From Chthoniobacterales bacterium (lineage in GTDB: Bacteria; Verrucomicrobiota; Verrucomicrobiia; Chthoniobacterales; JACTMZ01), in the NCBI GenBank assembly GCA_018883245.1, contig VEQL01000021.1:1-49148 (forward strand): a stretch of DNA of 49,148 bases. The letters are read 5' to 3'. How positions within the stretch are numbered: position 1 is the stretch's first letter; each line of letters opens with the position of its first letter. Below the pieces are notes generated by a model. The model saw only the letters and a program-made list of their open reading frames with translations, was not told the origin of the DNA and ran no database searches. The position numbers and the translations under genes were made by a program. Below, piece by piece: positions 7,556 through 15,336 of this stretch.

Positions 7556-8287
7556 TCAATTGCCGATCTGGCAGATTTTTCCCGTCTCCGGATCCCGCTG
7601 CAAGTGTCTCAGGCCGTCGGCTCCCGCGACGATCAAGTCGTCGGTCATGCCGAGAAAGAGCCCGTGGTCCACAACGCCGGCCCGATTGCACAATTCGGCC
7701 CCGAGTTCCTCGGGATTTTCGATGGGGCCGAAGTCGCAGTCGTAGATGAAGTTGCCCTCGTCTGTCTTGAAAGGCTGTCCGTCTTTTCCGAGGCGCAGGA
7801 CGGGATTGCCTCCGAGGGCGGCGAGAAATTCCTTTTGGCTGCCGCGTCCGAAAGGAATCACCTCGACGGGAAGGTGGTGGATTGTTCCAAGGCGCGGGGA
7901 CAGCTTCGATTCGTCGACCACGATGATCTGCCTCTTCGTGGCCTGCGCGACGACCTTCTCGTGCAGCAATGCGCCGCCGCCGCCCTTGATCACGTTGAGT
8001 TCCGGATCCACCTCGTCGGCACCGTCGATCGTCAGGTCGATGAAAGCCGGTCCTTCGTCATCGACGAGCGGCAGTCCGGCCTCGGCCGCGGCACGGGCGA
8101 CCTCGTGCGAAGTGGCGAATGTGCGCAGTCCGGGCAATTCGCCGGCGCCATAACGGCGGGCGATCTCGCGCACCGCGTGGATCGCCGTCGAGCCGGTGCC
8201 GAGTCCGACGAGCATTCCCGGTTCGACAAAATCCACGGCACGCACGGCGGCGGCGCGTTTGAGGGCATCACGGTCTGGCTTGGACAT
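7556..8287 (-). CDS. rpiA: Ribose-5-phosphate isomerase A
   Basis: RpiA interconverts ribose 5-phosphate and ribulose 5-phosphate in the pentose phosphate pathway. The 243-aa translation carries the family landmarks VGLGTGSTA, LTIDGADEVDP, VIKGGGGALLHEKVVA and VVDESKLSPRLG. The start at 8287 gives MSKPDRDALKRAAA; the longer upstream reading frame overlaps fur and has no family support. It is divergent from fur with 121 bp between the starts. Confidence 0.95.
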   Translation of the reverse strand: MSKPDRDALKRAAAVRAVDFVEPGMLVGLGTGSTAIHAVREIARRYGAGELPGLRTFATSHEVARAAAEAGLPLVDDEGPAFIDLTIDGADEVDPELNVIKGGGGALLHEKVVAQATKRQIIVVDESKLSPRLGTIHHLPVEVIPFGRGSQKEFLAALGGNPVLRLGKDGQPFKTDEGNFIYDCDFGPIENPEELGAELCNRAGVVDHGLFLGMTDDLIVAGADGLRHLQRDPETGKICQIGN

Positions 8288-8304
8288 CGGCGCATTGTGC
8301 CATG

Positions 8305-8321
8305 TCCCGTCGCGGACGGGA
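8305..8321. promoter_or_regulatory. Inverted repeat in the rpiA-fur divergent spacer
   Basis: TCCCGTCGCGGACGGGA has two perfect 7-bp arms and a 3-nt centre. It sits 18 bp upstream of the rpiA ATG in the only intergenic DNA shared by the divergent rpiA and fur genes. It may be an operator; it does not resemble the AT-rich Fur box. Confidence 0.3.
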
Positions 8322-8408
8322 GAATTTTCGCCTGCGATCCGCCGGTCTTGACCTCCCTTGGAGCCGCGCGGAGTATCGGCCATCGGCGCGAAAGCGCGCA
8401 ACGTTCCC

Positions 8409-8888
8409 ATGGAAGAAGTCCTGCGCAACCAGATCCGCGAGTTTCTCGCAAGCAAGGGGCTGCGCAAGACCACGCAGCGCGACGCGATCATCGAAGCGGC
8501 CTTCAGCACCGACAAACACTATACGGCCGACGAACTGCTCGACATGGCGCGCGGGGTCGACCCCACCGTGAGTCGCGCCACGGTTTACCGCACGCTTCCC
8601 ATTCTCGTGGAAAGCGGTCTTTTGCGCGAATTGGACCTGGCCCAGGGCCGCAAAGTTTACGACCCGAATTTTGTCGATCACCCGCATCACAACCACCTCA
8701 TTTGCCTCGACTGCCATGCGATCCTGGAGTTCGAGGATCTCAACATGGAGCTTCTGGAAAACTGCATGGCCAAGCGCATGGGGTTCACCCCGGCCAACAA
8801 GCAGGTGCGCATCGAGGCGCGCTGCGACGAACTGCGGCTGAGCGGCATCTGCCACAAGCGGCGCGACGGAGTGGCGGGGGCTGTCTGA
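8409..8888 (+). CDS. Fur-family metal-dependent transcriptional regulator
   Basis: A 159-aa winged-helix repressor of the Fur/Zur/PerR group. The DNA-binding part has GLRKTTQRDAIIEAA and VSRATVYRTLPILVESGLL. The dimerisation part has the His-rich sensor HPHHNHLICLDC with CxxC at residues 99 and 102. The usual second CxxC near the C-terminus is reduced: Cys139 and Cys148 are present (EARCDELRLSGICHKR) but not as a CxxC pair. Iron is the likeliest ligand, but zinc or peroxide sensing cannot be excluded. The ATG at 8409 is chosen because the conserved helix begins just after it. It is 3 bp upstream of argH. Confidence 0.88.
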   Translation: MEEVLRNQIREFLASKGLRKTTQRDAIIEAAFSTDKHYTADELLDMARGVDPTVSRATVYRTLPILVESGLLRELDLAQGRKVYDPNFVDHPHHNHLICLDCHAILEFEDLNMELLENCMAKRMGFTPANKQVRIEARCDELRLSGICHKRRDGVAGAV

Positions 8889-8891
8889 ATT

Positions 8892-10265
8892 ATGTGGCAC
8901 GGCAGATTTTCCAAGGATCCTTCGGAGCGGTTGCGCGCCTTCGGCGAGTCGGTGTCTTTCGACAAACGTTTGGCGCTTCATGACATCGCGGGATCCAAAG
9001 CGCACGCGGCGGCGCTGCAACGGGCGGGGTTGATCGGCGCAGAAGAGTTGGCGGCGATGCGGTCCGGGCTCGACCAAATCGCTGACGAGATCCGCGCCGG
9101 CAATTTTGTTTGGCGCGAGGAACTCGAGGATGTCCACATGAACATCGAGTCGGCGCTCACGGCAAAAATCGGGGCGCCCGGAGCCAAGCTGCACACCGCG
9201 CGTTCCCGCAACGACCAAGTCGCGACCGACCTGCGCCTGTGGCTCCGCGATGAGACGGCTTCACTCGTCGATGCGGTGCGGGACTTGCAGCGCTCTTTGA
9301 CCGGTCTCGCCGCCAAAGCGGCGGATGCAATTATGCCGGGCTACACGCATTTGCAGCGGGCCCAGCCCGTGCCGGCCGCCCATCATCTCCTGGCTTACGT
9401 GGAAATGCTCGAACGCGATGCGGGCCGCCTGCTCGATGCGTCGCGCCGCGCCAATGTGCTGCCGCTGGGTTCCGGCGCCATCGCGGGTTCGACCATCGTG
9501 CTCGACCGCGCGAAGGTTGCCGAGGAACTCGGTTTCGACGGCGTGACGCAGAACAGCATGGATGCCGTGTCCGACCGCGATTTCGCCTGCGAATACCTTT
9601 CCGCCTGCGCGATCTGCGGGATGCACCTGTCGCGCCTTTGCGAGGACGTCATCCTCTGGGCCTCCTCCGAATTCGGGTTCATCCGCCTGAGCGATGCGCA
9701 CACCACGGGCTCGAGTTTGATGCCGCAGAAAAAGAATCCCGACATCGCGGAGCTTGCGCGCGGCAAGACGGGACGGCTCTACGGCAATCTTGTTTCGCTG
9801 CTCACAACGCTCAAGGGTCTGCCGCTGGCTTACAACCGCGACATGCAGGAAGACAAAGAGCCGGTGTTCGACTCGGCGGACACGCTGGGTGCATCGCTGG
9901 CGATCCTTGCCGAGATGTTCTCCGCCGCGGAATGGGATACCGATCGCATGCGCGCCGCTGCGGATGACCCATTGCTTGTGGCAACCGACTGGGCGGATTA
10001 CCTGGTGCGCAAGGGAATGCCTTTCCGCGAGGCGCACGAGGTGGTTGGAAAATTGGTGGCGCTCGCCGCCGGACGCGGCGTGACGCTGCGCGAGTTGAAA
10101 GATGCCGACCTCGCCGCGGCCAGCAAGCTGTTCGGTCCCGATGCCAAGAATTGCCTCGATGCCGTGCGATCACTTGCGGCACGCACGGCCGAGGGTGCCC
10201 CTTCGCCCGCAAATGTGGCGAAGCGTCTGGACTGGTGGCGCAAGCATCTGTCGTCCGGAAAATGA
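8892..10265 (+). CDS. argH: Argininosuccinate lyase
   Basis: ArgH performs the last step of arginine synthesis, splitting argininosuccinate into arginine and fumarate. At 457 aa it has the expected length. Visible motifs are WHGRFSKDPSE at the N-terminus, EDVHMNIESAL, KLHTARSRNDQVATD, PGYTHLQRAQPV, and the fumarase/ASL signature GSSLMPQKKNPD with its catalytic serine loop. The stop overlaps the next ATG (ATGA at 10262-10265), so it heads a translationally coupled chain. Confidence 0.97.
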   Translation: MWHGRFSKDPSERLRAFGESVSFDKRLALHDIAGSKAHAAALQRAGLIGAEELAAMRSGLDQIADEIRAGNFVWREELEDVHMNIESALTAKIGAPGAKLHTARSRNDQVATDLRLWLRDETASLVDAVRDLQRSLTGLAAKAADAIMPGYTHLQRAQPVPAAHHLLAYVEMLERDAGRLLDASRRANVLPLGSGAIAGSTIVLDRAKVAEELGFDGVTQNSMDAVSDRDFACEYLSACAICGMHLSRLCEDVILWASSEFGFIRLSDAHTTGSSLMPQKKNPDIAELARGKTGRLYGNLVSLLTTLKGLPLAYNRDMQEDKEPVFDSADTLGASLAILAEMFSAAEWDTDRMRAAADDPLLVATDWADYLVRKGMPFREAHEVVGKLVALAAGRGVTLRELKDADLAAASKLFGPDAKNCLDAVRSLAARTAEGAPSPANVAKRLDWWRKHLSSGK

Positions 10266-10822
10266 GCGCCGGTTGGGAAGTCATCGGCGAAGACGTCCTT
10301 CTCGACACGCCGCATCTGCGGGTGACGAGGGAAACGGTGCGCACCCCGGCGAACCCTGCGGGAAGGGAGTGGACGAAAGTCACGCGCCGGGTGGGAGTGA
10401 CGGTGGCGCCGAGGCTGGCGGACGGCGCGTTCATCCTGATCCGCGAGGAGCGGGTGCCGGCGCGCCGCGAGTTCTGGCAATTTCCGGCGGGCCAGGTGGA
10501 GCAGGAGCCGACGCGGCACGCGGTCGAGCAGGCGGCGCGGCGCGAACTGCTCGAGGAAGCGGGTTGCACGGTGACCGGATGCCTCGAATATCTCGGGAAA
10601 TTTTTCACTTCGCCCGGCTTCACCGACGAACATGCACACCAATTCCTCGCGACCGAGGTCCGCTGGGATCGCGCAGCGGCAGTGCATGACGGCGAGGAGG
10701 AAATTCTCGAGGTGAAGGCGTTCTCCGCCGAGGATTTGCGCGAAATGATCACGCACGGGGTGATAGAAGACGCCAACACGCTGGCGCTTTACGCGCGCCT
10801 GGCGGCGGGGAGGTGGCTGTGA
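10262..10822 (+). CDS. Nudix hydrolase (ADP-ribose pyrophosphatase-like)
   Basis: A 186-aa Nudix protein. The Nudix box is recognisable as PAGQVEQEPTRH followed by AARRELLEEAGC: the REL-LEEAG metal-binding half is intact, while about 3 extra residues lie between the Gly and the REL helix, replacing the canonical GE. Downstream SPGFTDEHAHQFLA resembles the ADP-ribose pyrophosphatase branch (SPGFSDE), which suggests ADP-ribose or a related nucleoside diphosphate sugar as substrate. Start codon ATG 10262 overlaps the argH stop, and the stop overlaps the tatC start. Confidence 0.88.
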   Translation: MSAGWEVIGEDVLLDTPHLRVTRETVRTPANPAGREWTKVTRRVGVTVAPRLADGAFILIREERVPARREFWQFPAGQVEQEPTRHAVEQAARRELLEEAGCTVTGCLEYLGKFFTSPGFTDEHAHQFLATEVRWDRAAAVHDGEEEILEVKAFSAEDLREMITHGVIEDANTLALYARLAAGRWL

Positions 10823-11610
10823 GCCTCGGGAAGTTCCTGCGTTACCGCGAGCTTCGCGATTCGCCCAAGCCCTTCCTCGAGCACCTCGAGGATCTGCGGA
10901 CCATGGTGATCCGGATGGCCGTGGTGGTTTTTGTCGCCATGGGAGCGGCCTTCTTTTTCCGATCGGCCATCGCGCGTTTCGTGCAGGCTCCGCTGCTTGC
11001 GGTCGATCCCTCGCGCGCTGACAACTTGCAGTCGCTGGGCGTGGCCGACTCCATGACGATCTCGCTGCAACTCTCCTTTTATGCCGGTCTGGTTTTCTCT
11101 TTTCCGGTGCTGCTTTATTTTCTCGCGGAGTTTGTGATGCCTGCGCTGAGCCCGCGCGAGCGGCGCGTGGTGATGGTGGCGGCGCTGATCGGCTTCGGTC
11201 TGTTTCTTGCCGGCGCGGCGTTTGCTTTCTTCGGCGTCCTTCCGGGAACGTTGGAATTCTTTTTCCGCGATGCGCAATCGATGAATTGGCGGCCGACATG
11301 GACGGTCGGCGAGTATTACAGCTTCGTCACGCAGTTCACCCTGGGGTTCGGCCTGGCGTTCGAATTGCCGGTGGTGGTGCTTGCGCTGGTGAAGATGGGG
11401 CTTCTCGGGCACGCGCAGATGCGGGCGACGCGACCTTACGCCGTGGTCGTGATCTTCCTGCTGGCCGCTGTCATAACGCCCACCACCGATGTTTTCACCC
11501 TTTTGCTCATGGGCGGACCGATGGTGCTCCTCTACGAGGCGTGCATCTGGATCGCCAAGCGCATGGAACCCAAGGAACCGCCGGCCGATCTCTCCGGCGA
11601 TGCAGCATGA
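10819..11610 (+). CDS. tatC: Twin-arginine translocase subunit TatC
   Basis: TatC is the inner-membrane receptor that binds twin-arginine signal peptides of folded exported proteins. The protein starts with the conserved cytoplasmic segment PFLEHLEDLRTMVIR and has six hydrophobic segments, with the typical LYFLAEFVMPALSPRERR and FGLAFELPVVV. Length is 263 aa. The GTG at 10819 overlaps the Nudix TGA (GTGA); a second in-frame GTG two codons upstream is possible. No tatA or tatB gene is next to it, so the partner must lie elsewhere. Confidence 0.95.
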   Translation: MSLGKFLRYRELRDSPKPFLEHLEDLRTMVIRMAVVVFVAMGAAFFFRSAIARFVQAPLLAVDPSRADNLQSLGVADSMTISLQLSFYAGLVFSFPVLLYFLAEFVMPALSPRERRVVMVAALIGFGLFLAGAAFAFFGVLPGTLEFFFRDAQSMNWRPTWTVGEYYSFVTQFTLGFGLAFELPVVVLALVKMGLLGHAQMRATRPYAVVVIFLLAAVITPTTDVFTLLLMGGPMVLLYEACIWIAKRMEPKEPPADLSGDAA

Positions 11611-12188
11611 GACTCCACCGTTCCATCTCGCTGGAGAAGCCTCTGCTGGTCGTCGCGCTCGAAGAGGAGGCGCAGCACCTCCACGTCTCCGGTCTGCCGG
11701 TTCTCGTGACCGGCGTTGGGAAGATCTGCGCGGCGCATGCCTTGGCTGCGGTGCTCGCGCGCAAGCGCCCTTCCCGTGTGATCAACGTCGGAACGGCCGG
11801 CGCCCTGCATGAAGGGCTTTCGGGCACGCAGGTGGTCGGGCGCGTTTTGCAGCACGACTTCGATGATGACGGAATCGCCGCGCTGACGGGGGAGCATTTC
11901 GGGGAACCGATCGATCTCGAGGGCGATGGCCCGACCTTGGGTTCCGGGGATGTCTTTGTCTCGGGCGGGGACGCGCGCGGGCGACTTGTTGCGCGGGGCA
12001 TCGACCTGGTTGACATGGAGGGCTATGCCGTGGCCCGGGTGGCACGCGAGTTCGGACTGCCCGTCACGATCGTCAAAGAAATCAGCGATCGCGCCGGCGA
12101 GGGTGCGGACAAGACTTGGAAGCAATCCCTGGACGATTGCGCCGAGCGGTTGGGTGCCTGGCTGAGGCGCGAAATTCCGGGTGCTTGA
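11607..12188 (+). CDS. Nucleoside phosphorylase-family nucleosidase (MTA/SAH nucleosidase-like)
   Basis: A 193-aa member of the PNP/UDP family. It shows VVALEEEAQHL at the N-terminus, the glycine strands VTGVGKICAA and NVGTAGALHEG, and VDMEGYAVARVAREF, equivalent to the DMEGAA purine-site signature, followed by KEISDRAGEGA. This pattern fits 5'-methylthioadenosine/S-adenosylhomocysteine nucleosidase or a futalosine-type hydrolase. It is shorter than the typical 230 aa, so the exact substrate is open. The ATG overlaps the tatC stop by 4 bp. Confidence 0.78.
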   Translation: MRLHRSISLEKPLLVVALEEEAQHLHVSGLPVLVTGVGKICAAHALAAVLARKRPSRVINVGTAGALHEGLSGTQVVGRVLQHDFDDDGIAALTGEHFGEPIDLEGDGPTLGSGDVFVSGGDARGRLVARGIDLVDMEGYAVARVAREFGLPVTIVKEISDRAGEGADKTWKQSLDDCAERLGAWLRREIPGA

Positions 12189-12222
12189 CGCCGTGTGCCA
12201 TTGCAGGGGAGCTTGAGGCGAC

Positions 12223-12438
12223 ATGAATATCGACGCCTACACCAAGATTGTTCTCACCGTGATTGCCGGATGCCTGCTGTGGATCGTGGCGAGGGACATC
12301 GTCATCCTGCCGCCCGCGCACGCACAGGCCACCGCGACCGTGACGGATATCAACATCGCGCAAATCGGCGGAGCCCCCGTCACCGCGCCGGTCGATAGCA
12401 GGACAGTGGCCACCTTGCCGGTCCGCGTTCTCGACTGA
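12223..12438 (+). CDS. Small membrane-anchored protein of unknown function
   Basis: A 71-aa protein. Residues 7-24 (TKIVLTVIAGCLLWIVAR) form one hydrophobic segment that could be a signal anchor, and AHAQA at 32-36 resembles a cleavage site. The rest (TVTDINIAQIGGAPV) looks like a short beta-rich periplasmic tail. I do not recognise a family. It follows the nucleosidase by 34 bp and converges with rplQ across a strong terminator. Confidence 0.6.
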   Translation: MNIDAYTKIVLTVIAGCLLWIVARDIVILPPAHAQATATVTDINIAQIGGAPVTAPVDSRTVATLPVRVLD

Positions 12439-12452
12439 GTTGCCCCCGCTGC

Positions 12453-12489
12453 AAAAAAAAGCGCCGCCGGGTCGGAACCGCGGCGGCGC
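12453..12489 (-). terminator. Rho-independent terminator of the rpoA-rplQ transcript
   Basis: A 9-bp GC stem lies at 12461-12469 and 12481-12489 (GCGCCGCCG with its complement). On the minus strand it is followed by eight T residues. It lies 25 bp beyond the rplQ stop. Confidence 0.88.
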
Positions 12490-12514
12490 GTGAATGATCT
12501 TTGGCTTTGTCCTC

Positions 12515-12931
12515 TTACTCGGACTTCTTGGCCTTGGTTTTCTTGGGTTCCGTTTCGGCTTCGGTTTCCACGCTTGCTGTGTCCACCCACTCGAGGACAG
12601 CCATGGGAGCGCTGTCGCTCTTGCGCGGTCCGAGCTTGATGATGCGCGTGTAGCCTCCGGCGCGTGACGCAGAGCGCGGAGCGATCTCCTCGAAGAGCGC
12701 TTTTACCGCGGCATCCTGGTTCAGGTAGGCGGCGGCTGTGCGGCGCGCATGGATTGTTCCCTTTTTGCCGAGAGTGACCATTTTTTCCGCCAAGGGCCGC
12801 GCGGCCTTGGCCTTGGCCAAGGTCGTGCGGATGCGTTGGTGGATGATCAGGCTGCAGACCTGGTTGGCGAGCAGCGCGTCGCGGTGGGCTTGGGAGCGCC
12901 CGAGTTTGACGGTCTTTTTCCGGTGCCTCAT
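12515..12931 (-). CDS. rplQ: Large ribosomal subunit protein bL17
   Basis: A 138-aa ribosomal protein lining the peptide exit region of the 50S subunit. The start MRHRKKTVKLGRSQAHRDALLANQ is the hallmark of L17, followed by TTLAKAKAARPLAEKMVTL and GGYTRIIKLGPRKSDSAPM. A Glu/Lys-rich tail of about 22 residues is appended (TEAETEPKKTKAKKSE). It lies 3 bp downstream of rpoA, the usual pairing. Confidence 0.97.
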   Translation of the reverse strand: MRHRKKTVKLGRSQAHRDALLANQVCSLIIHQRIRTTLAKAKAARPLAEKMVTLGKKGTIHARRTAAAYLNQDAAVKALFEEIAPRSASRAGGYTRIIKLGPRKSDSAPMAVLEWVDTASVETEAETEPKKTKAKKSE

Positions 12932-12934
12932 GGC

Positions 12935-13978
12935 TTACTTTTTCTTTTTGGTTTCTTTCTCCTCATCCTCGGCTTCCGGCTCGGCGGCGGTGATTTCGAT
13001 GAGGCCGGGCTCGAACTTCATGCCGAGACCGAGACCGAGTTCCTCGAGCTTGTCCTTGATCTCGTTGAGCGACTTCTTGCCGAAGTTGCGGTATTTGAGC
13101 ATTTCGGCCTCCGACTTCAGCGCGAGCTGGCCGACGGTGGTGATGTTCGCGTTGTTCAGGCAGTTGGCCGCGCGCACGCTCAGCTCGATCTCGTTGACCG
13201 ACATGTTGAGAAGTTTGCGCAGTTTGGCGTTTTCCTGGCTGACGGCTTCCGGCGTCTGGTCGAACTCCACCTGCGAGTCGTCGTGGCCGACGAACACATC
13301 AAGGTGGTGGCGAAGGATCGCCGCGGACTGGAGGAGAGCCTCGTCGGGAGTGATGCGTCCGTCCGTCCAAATCTCGAGCACGAGCTTGTCATAGTCGGTG
13401 CGCTGGCCGACGCGCGTGGCCTCGACCGCGTATTTCACGCGGGTGACGGGCGAGAAGATCGAGTCGATCGCGATCACGCCGATGGCCTGGTCGGCCGTCT
13501 TGTTCTCGTCGCCGGTGGCAAAACCGCGGCCCTTGCGCACGTTCATCTCGGCGGAGAACTTCATTTTCTTGTCGAGGGTGGCGATGTGCTGCTTCGGGTT
13601 GAGGACTTCGCACTGGGCGGTGGACTCGATGTCCTTGGCGGTGACTTCGCCCTCCTTGTTCACGTTGAGCACGACGCGGTGGGAGTCATGATCGTGCGTG
13701 TTGAATTTGACCTTCTTGAGGTTGAGGATGATTTCGACGACGTCCTCGACCACTCCGGGAATGGTCTGGAACTCGTGGTTCACCCCCTCGATCTGGATCG
13801 AGGTGATGGCGGCGCCTTCGAGTGAGGAGAGAAGCACGCGGCGGAGCGAGTTGCCGACCGTGTGGCCGTAGCCGGCCTCGAAGGGTTCAGCGATGAATTT
13901 CGCGTAGGTGTCCGTGGAAGTCTTCTCGTCCTTCACGAGCGACTTGGGCATTTCAAAACGTCCGAGACGAATGGGCAT
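12935..13978 (-). CDS. rpoA: RNA polymerase alpha subunit
   Basis: A 347-aa alpha subunit. The N-terminal assembly domain has FEAGYGHTVGNSLRRVLLSSLEGAAI, and the C-terminal domain has LNMSVNEIELSVRAANCL, ITTVGQLALKSEAEML and NFGKKSLNEIKDKLEELGL, the region that contacts UP elements and activators. An acidic/basic tail (EAEDEEKETKKKK) ends the protein. The start at 13978 (MPIRLGRFEMPK) fits; the longer upstream frame is unsupported. The gene behind it is a secreted unknown rather than rpsD or rpsK, so rpoA-rplQ seems detached from the main ribosomal-protein cluster. Confidence 0.97.
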   Translation of the reverse strand: MPIRLGRFEMPKSLVKDEKTSTDTYAKFIAEPFEAGYGHTVGNSLRRVLLSSLEGAAITSIQIEGVNHEFQTIPGVVEDVVEIILNLKKVKFNTHDHDSHRVVLNVNKEGEVTAKDIESTAQCEVLNPKQHIATLDKKMKFSAEMNVRKGRGFATGDENKTADQAIGVIAIDSIFSPVTRVKYAVEATRVGQRTDYDKLVLEIWTDGRITPDEALLQSAAILRHHLDVFVGHDDSQVEFDQTPEAVSQENAKLRKLLNMSVNEIELSVRAANCLNNANITTVGQLALKSEAEMLKYRNFGKKSLNEIKDKLEELGLGLGMKFEPGLIEITAAEPEAEDEEKETKKKK

Positions 13979-14083
13979 GGTATTGAATCTGATCTTCGCC
14001 GGGTTTCCCTTGGCGCGTTTGACTCCGCCAGCGAGGCGGCGGAACCCAAGGACCAACGGCGCGGTTTTTGTCGCGCAATCGGT

Positions 14084-14112
14084 AATATGTCGGCGAGCCC
14101 GCGCACCGACAA
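14084..14112 (-). promoter_or_regulatory. Candidate sigma-70 promoter for rpoA-rplQ
   Basis: On the minus strand TTGTCG (14112-14107) and CATATT (14089-14084) are 17 bp apart. Both match 4 of 6 consensus bases. The site lies about 105 bp upstream of the rpoA start, overlapping the last codons of the upstream gene. Confidence 0.35.
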
Positions 14113-14119
14113 GAGAAAT

Positions 14120-14728
14120 CTACTCGTCCGTGAGAACTCCTTCCGCCCGGATGCCGTCGCGGGTGGCGCGGAATACCTCGCGACTGACGGGATGCACGGC
14201 CATGTGGTGCTTTTCCAGAAGCATGGCTGCTTCGGCTGCGGGGATGCCGCCCGCGAGGCGCGGATAGAGGGCGATGGTCGTGCGGTCCGGGACAACGACG
14301 TAAAAGCCGTCGCCCAAAATGGGCTCGAACCGGCGGTAAAAAGCGGGCGTCATTGGCAGGGCCATTGTCAGTGTTCCGTCACCCGTGATCAAAATGCGTT
14401 TCACCACGCGTTTTTTATCGCGGAGGAATTCGATGTTTGCCCCCGAAAGCCAGTCGTCGCCCTGCTCGCGTGCGGTTTCGCGGGCGCGGCGCCAGGCGCC
14501 GCGGGTGGTCGCGTATTCGAGTCCGCCGTAATCGATCTCGCGGGCTGCGGCGATGATGGCTGTTTCCGAGCCGGGAATCCTTTCGTGTTGGGCCGGGCGT
14601 TCGAACGATGGAACGAGCATCAAACGCCACCCCGGGTCGGGCGGCCCCTCGGCGCGGGCAAGCGAAGCAGCGGTGCATATCGCAAGAAAAGCGCGCTTGC
14701 CGTAATGGCGCGGTCTGTTAGCGATCAT
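14120..14728 (-). CDS. Secreted or periplasmic protein of unknown function
   Basis: A 202-aa protein with a basic N-terminus and a hydrophobic stretch ending in an Ala-rich site (KRAFLAICTAASLARA), so export is likely. The mature part has a central motif VVKRILITGDGTLTMALPMTPAFYRRFEPIL and a C-terminal DGFYVVVPDRTTIALYPRLAGGIP, which suggests an alpha/beta fold; I do not recognise the family. Its start lies only 5 bp from the ruvA start on the other strand, so its promoter must lie within ruvA or the start is further in. It precedes rpoA on the same strand. Confidence 0.6.
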   Translation of the reverse strand: MIANRPRHYGKRAFLAICTAASLARAEGPPDPGWRLMLVPSFERPAQHERIPGSETAIIAAAREIDYGGLEYATTRGAWRRARETAREQGDDWLSGANIEFLRDKKRVVKRILITGDGTLTMALPMTPAFYRRFEPILGDGFYVVVPDRTTIALYPRLAGGIPAAEAAMLLEKHHMAVHPVSREVFRATRDGIRAEGVLTDE

Positions 14729-14733
14729 TTTCA

Positions 14734-15336
14734 GTGATTACTTATCTCGAGGGAGTTTTGCGCGAGGTCCTTCCGACCCAAGTGGTCATCGAGGTCCGCG
14801 GAGTAGGCTACGAGGTTTTTATCCCGCTCTCCAGCTACGATCGGCTCCCGCCGCCCGGCCAATCGGTGCGCCTGCTCACGCATCTGCAGGTTCGCGAGGA
14901 CGCTCACATTCTTTTCGGCTTCGCGTCGTCCGAGGAGCGGGATCTCTTCCGCCTGCTCGTCACCCGGGTCAGCGGAGTCGGGCCGAAGCTGGCTTTGGCC
15001 GTCTTGAGCGGGATGGACGTCATGCGCTTCAAGGCTGCGGTGGTCGATGCTGATATCGCTTCGATCGCCAAGATCAGCGGGCTGGGAAAGAAGACCGCCG
15101 AGCGGATAGTTCTCGAGTTGAAAGACAAACTCGGTGTGGCTGCGGCGTGGGAGGCGGCCGGCGCGGACAAGGCCCCGTCCGCCGAGGCGCGCGCGGCCAA
15201 CGATGCTGTCCTGGCGCTCATCGCTCTCGGCTACAAGCAGGTCGATGCCGCCAAGGCCGTGCGGGAGGTGGCGTTGAAAAACAAGGACGCGGGGGCCGAA
15301 GATCTCGTGCGCTTGGCGCTCAAGTCGTTGGTGTGA
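14734..15336 (+). CDS. ruvA: Holliday junction DNA helicase subunit RuvA
   Basis: RuvA binds four-way junctions and loads RuvB for branch migration. At 200 aa it has the standard length. The N-terminal OB domain starts ITYLEGVLREVLPTQVVIEVRGVGYEV, so the GTG at 14734 aligns exactly with the family start. Two helix-hairpin-helix motifs follow (VSGVGPKLALAVL and ISGLGKKTAERIVLELKDK), then the C-terminal RuvB-binding three-helix domain (ANDAVLALIALGYKQVDAAKAV). ruvB and ruvC are not adjacent. The stop overlaps the next start (GTGTGA). Confidence 0.96.
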   Translation: MITYLEGVLREVLPTQVVIEVRGVGYEVFIPLSSYDRLPPPGQSVRLLTHLQVREDAHILFGFASSEERDLFRLLVTRVSGVGPKLALAVLSGMDVMRFKAAVVDADIASIAKISGLGKKTAERIVLELKDKLGVAAAWEAAGADKAPSAEARAANDAVLALIALGYKQVDAAKAVREVALKNKDAGAEDLVRLALKSLV

